Shown here in pieces: positions 59,974 to 64,000 of a DNA stretch of 64,000 nucleotides. The position numbers and the translations under genes were made by a program. Numbering within the stretch: the stretch's first letter is position 1; every line of letters begins with the position of its first letter. This stretch comes from Albidovulum marisflavi (lineage in GTDB: Bacteria; Pseudomonadota; Alphaproteobacteria; Rhodobacterales; Rhodobacteraceae): the NCBI RefSeq assembly GCF_025751435.1, contig NZ_JAOWKY010000001.1, positions 914,001-978,000 of the forward strand, given 5' to 3'. The notes below the pieces were generated by a model, which worked only from the letters and a program-made list of their open reading frames with translations, ran no database searches and was not told the DNA's origin.

Positions 59974-61443
59974 ATGGATCGGCGGCTATTCGTGGGACTG
60001 CTGGCATCGGGTCTTGCAACCCGCGCCTTCGCCGACGCGCCGCTGACAGGGATCCGCCCGGTCGCGCGGCCAGCGGCCTTGCCGGCCAGCGCCTCAGTCC
60101 CCAAGGGCTCTGCCGCTGATCTGGTCGCGAAGGCGAAGCTGGGCGGGCAGACAACTTTCGCGCTTTGCGATCTTGAAACCGGACAGTTGATCGAGGCTAT
60201 GGAGCCCGGCCTTGGCATGCCGCCTGCGAGCACCGCCAAGGCCATCACGTCGCTCTTCGCATTGGAGCATCTGGGGGCGGGTTATCGCTTTTCCACGCGC
60301 CTGATCGCGACCGGGCCGGTAAACGGCGCTACCATAGACGGCGATCTTGTGCTTGCCGGTGGCGGCGATCCGACGCTGACCACGGATGGCCTGGCCGAGA
60401 TGGTCTACGCCTTGGCAAAGCTGGGTGTTCGCGGGATTTCCGGGCGGTTTCGCGTGTGGGGTGGCGCGCTGCCCTACGTGCGCGAGATCGACCCGGATCA
60501 GCCCGACTGGCTGGGCTACAATCCTGCCGTGGCCGGGTTGAACCTGAACTTCAACCGGGTGAACTTCACCTGGAAACGCAAGGGCCAGGACTATTCGATC
60601 GGCATGAATGCCGAGGACCGCCGCTTCGTTCCGCCTGTGACCGTCGCCCGCGTACGATTGGCTGAACGGGATCTGCCTGTATACGCCTACGACGAACAGG
60701 GCGGTTTCGAGGACTGGAGCGTTTCGCGCAACGCCCTGGGCGGCGGGGGAAGCCGGTGGCTGCCGGTCCGTCATCCAGACCTTTACGCTGGCGATGTCTT
60801 CCGTGCGCTGTCGGCAGGGGCCGGGATCAAGCTGCCGCCGCCTGAAACCGTTGATGCGAAACCCGCGGGAACGGTCCTGGTCGAGCATGGCAGCGACGAT
60901 CTTTCGGATGTGCTGCGCCAGATGATGCGCTATTCCACGAACCTGACGGCAGAGGCCGTGGGGATGGCCGCTTCCTCGCGGCGCGGCGTCAACCGTCACG
61001 CGGATTCGGGGCCGGAGATGGCAGCCTGGCTGCAGGGCCGCGCGGACGTCAGGGGCGCGAATTTCGTCGACCATTCCGGGCTTGGCGGGACTTCCCGGAT
61101 TTCGGCTGCGGCGATGGCGCAGGCGCTTGTGCGTCTGGGGCCGGGCGCACGGCTGGCCGGCCTGATGAAGGACATGGGCATCGAGCAGAACGGCGAGAGA
61201 TTCCCCGCGACGGTGAAGGCCAAGACCGGAACGCTCAACTTCGTGTCCGCGCTGGCCGGGTACTTCACGGCGCCGAACGGGCGCGACATGGCGTTCGCCA
61301 TCTTCTCTGCGGACACGCAAAGGCGCGACGCGCTCAGCGAGGCGGAGCGCGAAAGGCCGAAGGGTGGGAAGGCCTGGGTGAAACGGGCGCGGGTCCTGCA
61401 GCACGACCTGATCGCCCGCTGGTCCAAGATCCACGGCGCGTAG
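59974..61443 (+). CDS. dacB: D-alanyl-D-alanine carboxypeptidase/endopeptidase (PBP4, S13 family)
   Basis: A 489-residue periplasmic peptidase that trims peptidoglycan crosslinks. It has MDRRLFVGLLASGLATRAFA (possible Tat-like signal), the nucleophile motif PPASTAKA (Ser86-x-x-Lys89), the second motif YSTNLTAEAVG and KAKTGTLNFVSALAGYF. The middle insertion domain (DGDLVLAGGGDPTL) matches PBP4. Converges with dadA. It follows nadD, a common neighbour in alphaproteobacteria. Confidence 0.92.
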   Translation: MDRRLFVGLLASGLATRAFADAPLTGIRPVARPAALPASASVPKGSAADLVAKAKLGGQTTFALCDLETGQLIEAMEPGLGMPPASTAKAITSLFALEHLGAGYRFSTRLIATGPVNGATIDGDLVLAGGGDPTLTTDGLAEMVYALAKLGVRGISGRFRVWGGALPYVREIDPDQPDWLGYNPAVAGLNLNFNRVNFTWKRKGQDYSIGMNAEDRRFVPPVTVARVRLAERDLPVYAYDEQGGFEDWSVSRNALGGGGSRWLPVRHPDLYAGDVFRALSAGAGIKLPPPETVDAKPAGTVLVEHGSDDLSDVLRQMMRYSTNLTAEAVGMAASSRRGVNRHADSGPEMAAWLQGRADVRGANFVDHSGLGGTSRISAAAMAQALVRLGPGARLAGLMKDMGIEQNGERFPATVKAKTGTLNFVSALAGYFTAPNGRDMAFAIFSADTQRRDALSEAERERPKGGKAWVKRARVLQHDLIARWSKIHGA

Positions 61444-61461
61444 GGCGCAGGGCGACCCCGG

Positions 61462-62721
61462 TCAAAGTCCGTAGCGCGCCGCGGTCAGGCCGTCGAAGCT
61501 GATGTCGGGCGTGCGCCCGAGCACGAGGTCGGCCACTGCGCGCCCCGATCCGGCGGCCATCGTCCAGCCAAGCGTTCCGTGTCCGGTATTCAGGAACAGG
61601 TTCGGGTATCGTGTCGGGCCAAGGATGGGCGTGCCGTCGGGCGTCATCGGCCTGAGGCCGGTCCATCCCTCCGCCCGGTCGATGTCTCCGCCCTGCGGGA
61701 ACAGATCGCCGATCACATGCCTGACCGTGGCCGTCGCGTTGGGGCCGAGCCGGTTGGAATAGCCCGCGATCTCCGCCGTGCCCGCCACGCGGATGCGGTC
61801 GCCCAGCCGCGTGATCGCGACCTTGTGGGTTTCATCCATGATGGTCGATTGCGGCGCGCCCGCGTCATCCGTCACCGGCAACGTCACCGAATACCCCTTG
61901 ACCGGATAGACCGGCAGGCGAAGGTCGATCGGGTCCAACAGCCGGGGGGCGTGGCTGCCCAGTGCGCAGACATAGGCATCGCCCGTGACAAGGCCCAGCT
62001 TGTCCGTCTTGACGCCCTTGACCCGGTCACCCTCGATCCGGATCATTTCGATCTTCTGTCCGTAGTGAAACCGAGCGCCGAGCGCTGCGGCCTTTTCCGC
62101 CAGTGCCATCGTGAACATGCGGCAATCGCCGGTCCGGTCGGCGGTCAGGCGCAGGCCGCCCACGAACTTGTCCCGAACAAGGGCAAGCGCGGGTTCGGCG
62201 GCGATGCAGCCGTCGGGGTCGAGCACCTCGAAAGGGCTGTCGAACTCGGCAAGGATATCCTGGTCCGCCTTCGACGCCTTCATCTGCTTTTCCGTGCGGA
62301 AAAGCTGCAGCGTGCCCTGTTCGCGGCCGTCGTATTCGATGCCCGTTTCGGAGATCAGGTCGGGCATGACGTCGCGCGAATAGTTCGAAATGCGGACCAT
62401 GCGCGACTTGTTCACGGCGTAGGAGGCGTCGTTGCAATTCATCAGCATCTGCGCGCCCCACTTCCACATGCGCGGGCTGATCAGCGGCCAGATGAAAAGC
62501 GGCCGGCGCTTCATGAAAAGCCATTTCAGCGCCTTCATCGGGACGCCGGGTGCAGCCCAGGGCGAAGACATGCCATAGGAAAGCTCGCCCGCGTTGGCGT
62601 AGCTGGTTTCCAGGCCGGGTCCCGGTTGCCGGTCCAGAACAACCACTTCCGCCCCCGCCTTGGCAAGGTAGTAGGCCGTTGTGACGCCAATCACGCCAGC
62701 GCCCATCACAATGATTCTCAT
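61462..62721 (-). CDS. dadA: D-amino acid dehydrogenase
   Basis: A 419-residue flavoenzyme: MRIIVMGAGVIGVTTAYYLAKAGAEVVVLDRQPGPGLETSYANAGELSYGMSSPWAAPGVPMKALKWL is the classic DadA start, with RTGDCRMFTMALAEKA, VYPVKGYSVTLPVTD, GWTGLRPMTPDGTPILGPT and NTGHGTLGWTMAAGSGR. It oxidises D-alanine to pyruvate and ammonia with electrons passed to the respiratory chain. The ATG at 62721 is the family start. Sits beside dacB, which releases D-alanine, giving a plausible recycling link. Confidence 0.93.
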   Translation of the reverse strand: MRIIVMGAGVIGVTTAYYLAKAGAEVVVLDRQPGPGLETSYANAGELSYGMSSPWAAPGVPMKALKWLFMKRRPLFIWPLISPRMWKWGAQMLMNCNDASYAVNKSRMVRISNYSRDVMPDLISETGIEYDGREQGTLQLFRTEKQMKASKADQDILAEFDSPFEVLDPDGCIAAEPALALVRDKFVGGLRLTADRTGDCRMFTMALAEKAAALGARFHYGQKIEMIRIEGDRVKGVKTDKLGLVTGDAYVCALGSHAPRLLDPIDLRLPVYPVKGYSVTLPVTDDAGAPQSTIMDETHKVAITRLGDRIRVAGTAEIAGYSNRLGPNATATVRHVIGDLFPQGGDIDRAEGWTGLRPMTPDGTPILGPTRYPNLFLNTGHGTLGWTMAAGSGRAVADLVLGRTPDISFDGLTAARYGL

Positions 62722-62833
62722 GGCTTTATCCCGATCCAGATTTCGCGCGCCGCTAGCATAGCAGAAGGCACCCCGCAATCGAGCGGGGCTGCTGGACTCA
62801 TGGTTGCCTTGCAGGTGGACTGGTGGCCGGCAA

Positions 62834-63256
62834 TCAGAGCGTGAGGTGTCTTGCGCGCGCTCCACGCTCGATCGCGGCGGCGTGCAGGCGGTCGATGTTC
62901 AGTTCGTGCCGCACCTCGGCAAGAAGGCGCAGTTCGTCCTGGCCCAACATGCCATCGGCCGCGGCGACGTCGCAGGCAAGGGCGTAGGCGGTTTCCCAAA
63001 GCCTGTCGGGCAGAGCATCGCGCACCATCGCGAAAAGCGTGTCCAGTCCGTCATCATCTTCCATCAGCCGATAGACGGTCTGGGCGACCTCCTTGATCGT
63101 GTCGATGTCGTAGTCGGCGAAGATCGGCAGGTGGTTCACCTGGCGTTCGATCGCCACGAGTTCCGACGTGCGGATGGTTTGATCAGAGATTGAAACGGTG
63201 ACCATGATCGCGACAAGCGCATCCTGGGGGGTGAAGGCGGGAAGGGTGTGCGTCAC
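62834..63256 (-). CDS. TerB-like (tellurite-resistance TerB family) helical protein
   Basis: A 140-residue all-alpha protein: TPQDALVAIMVTVSISDQTIRTSELVAIERQVNHLPIFADYDIDTIKEVAQTVY, then ALPDRLWETAYALACDVAAADGMLGQDELRLLAEVRHELNID. Repeated D/E and the AADGMLGQDE block are typical of TerB-type domains, which may bind metal. A GTG start at 63256 is used as AAGGAC lies upstream. It is divergent from the lysyl-tRNA synthetase. Role unknown. Confidence 0.75.
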   Translation of the reverse strand: MTHTLPAFTPQDALVAIMVTVSISDQTIRTSELVAIERQVNHLPIFADYDIDTIKEVAQTVYRLMEDDDGLDTLFAMVRDALPDRLWETAYALACDVAAADGMLGQDELRLLAEVRHELNIDRLHAAAIERGARARHLTL

Positions 63257-63366
63257 GTTCAAAGTCCTTGATATGCCGAGGGGCAAATTATTGACGATCC
63301 GTCCCCCGTTCAATAGGAGACGGAGTTTGCGGCACATGCGATGCCGCGGTTTCGGGAAATATTGTC

Positions 63367-64000
63367 ATGTCTTCTTTGCGCGATGCCGCGATGAACTCCA
63401 AAGCCTGGCCTTTCGAGGAAGCGCGCCGCGTGCTCAAACGCTATGAGAAGAAGGCGCCCGAAAAGGGCTACGTCCTGTTCGAAACGGGCTATGGCCCTTC
63501 GGGCCTTCCCCATATCGGCACCTTCGGCGAGGTGCAGCGCACGACGATGATCCGCCGCGCGTTCGAGATCATCTCGGACATTCCGACCCGGCTCGTCTGC
63601 TTTTCCGACGATCTTGACGGGATGCGAAAGGTGCCGGACAACGTGCCCCAGCAGGAGATGCTGAAGGAAAACCTTCAGCGCCCGCTGACCTCGGTTCCCG
63701 ACCCGTTCGGCGAATTCGAAAGCTTCGGGCACCACAACAACGCAATGTTGCGCCGGTTCCTGGATACCTTCGGGTTCGAGTACGAGTTCATCAGCGCGAC
63801 CGACTTCTACAGGTCCGGCCAGTTCGACGAGATCCTTCTGCGCTGCTGCGAGAAGTACGACGACATCATGAAGATCATGCTGGCCTCGCTGCGCGAGGAA
63901 CGCCAGCAAAGCTATTCCTGCTTCCTGCCGATCCACCCAGAGACCGGCCGCGTGCTTTATGTGCCGATGAAGAACGTCGACGCCGCGAAGGGCGAGATCA
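63367..64000 (+). CDS. lysS: Class I lysyl-tRNA synthetase (partial, runs off right edge)
   Basis: The first 211 residues of a class I LysRS, charging tRNA-Lys. They contain the class I nucleotide site [15 protein letters not shown] (HIGH motif), [16 protein letters not shown] and [22 protein letters not shown]. The KMSKS loop lies beyond the window. Class I LysRS is the usual form in alphaproteobacteria. Start is ATG 63367 or ATG 63391; neither has a clear ribosome site. In the 110-base divergent gap TTGACG (63291) is a weak promoter candidate with a GCGGCA-N7-TGCCGC repeat further on. Confidence 0.92.
   Translation, partial: MSSLRDAAMNSKAWPFEEARRVLKRYEKKAPEKGYVLFETGYGPSGLPHIGTFGEVQRTTMIRRAFEIISDIPTRLVCFSDDLDGMRKVPDNVPQQEMLKENLQRPLTSVPDPFGEFESFGHHNNAMLRRFLDTFGFEYEFISATDFYRSGQFDEILLRCCEKYDDIMKIMLASLREERQQSYSCFLPIHPETGRVLYVPMKNVDAAKGEI

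Noticed and set aside
1-64000. tRNA, rRNA, tmRNA or CRISPR repeats
   Set aside because: GTTCGAAC-like bits occur only within protein genes (for example near 2245). No cloverleaf, repeat-spacer array or rRNA signature was seen. A covariance-model scan could confirm.
1-64000. Insertion sequences, transposases, integrases or prophage genes
   Set aside because: No such protein motifs or terminal repeats were found; gene content is housekeeping and metabolic throughout.

Overview
This 64 kb window is a GC-rich, gene-dense chromosomal segment of an alphaproteobacterium, most likely a member of the Rhodobacteraceae (Roseobacter-type). The evidence is the class I lysyl-tRNA synthetase, a Hint-domain protein of the roseobacter type, two GFA-type zinc proteins, a DctPQM (TRAP) transporter, frequent GTG/TTG starts and ATGA/GTGA gene overlaps. 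I see no insertion sequence, prophage, CRISPR array, rRNA or tRNA gene, and no gene-free stretch over 300 bases. About 66 protein genes are supported; the first (GNAT acetyltransferase) and last (lysyl-tRNA synthetase) are cut by the window edges.

Layout. 1-6.1 kb: CinA-type protein, methionine aminopeptidase, a four-gene operon (flavin reductase, GST, rsmD, HAD phosphatase) and a tandem pair of Prx5-type peroxiredoxins ending at a strong terminator. 6.1-9.6 kb: minus-strand cluster RidA, glycerophosphodiesterase, FemAB-like protein, GST, PhhB. 9.9-15.5 kb: mlaA-mlaC, PBP1A, glnK-amtB. 15.5-23.6 kb: aromatic aminotransferase/sulfurtransferase, M20 peptidase, a sulfotransferase, smpB, and a K+-channel/ProC-like/TauE operon. 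23.6-34.2 kb: amidohydrolase, acyl-CoA ligase, RidA, dapA, slt, EamA exporter, mnmD with a divergent FAD oxidoreductase, and a GFA-GNAT fusion. 34.3-45.0 kb: smc, Hint protein, lytic transglycosylase, pseudo-receiver, PatB-like lyase, and def-def2-fmt. 45.0-55.2 kb: a catabolic operon. 55.2-64.0 kb: small proteins, ettA, nitrilase, nadD, dacB, dadA, a TerB-like protein and lysS.

The strongest candidate for an undescribed system is the operon at 45.1-55.2 kb. An RpiR-type regulator is divergent from an N-formylglutamate-amidohydrolase-like enzyme, a complete TRAP transporter, a glutamine-synthetase-like ligase, an aldehyde dehydrogenase, an iron alcohol dehydrogenase and a DadA-like oxidase. 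By analogy with known gamma-glutamylation routes for amines, it reads as a pathway that imports an amino alcohol, caps its amine with glutamate, oxidises alcohol to acid, and removes the glutamyl group. The substrate is unknown and the pathway is an inference.

Other points of note are a peptide deformylase paralogue that has lost its metal-binding Cys and catalytic Glu, a receiver domain lacking the acidic pair and the Lys, a possible two-gene version of MnmC, the GFA-GNAT fusion, and a PAPS-type sulfotransferase. All functions rest on reading motifs in the translated sequence; no database search was possible.
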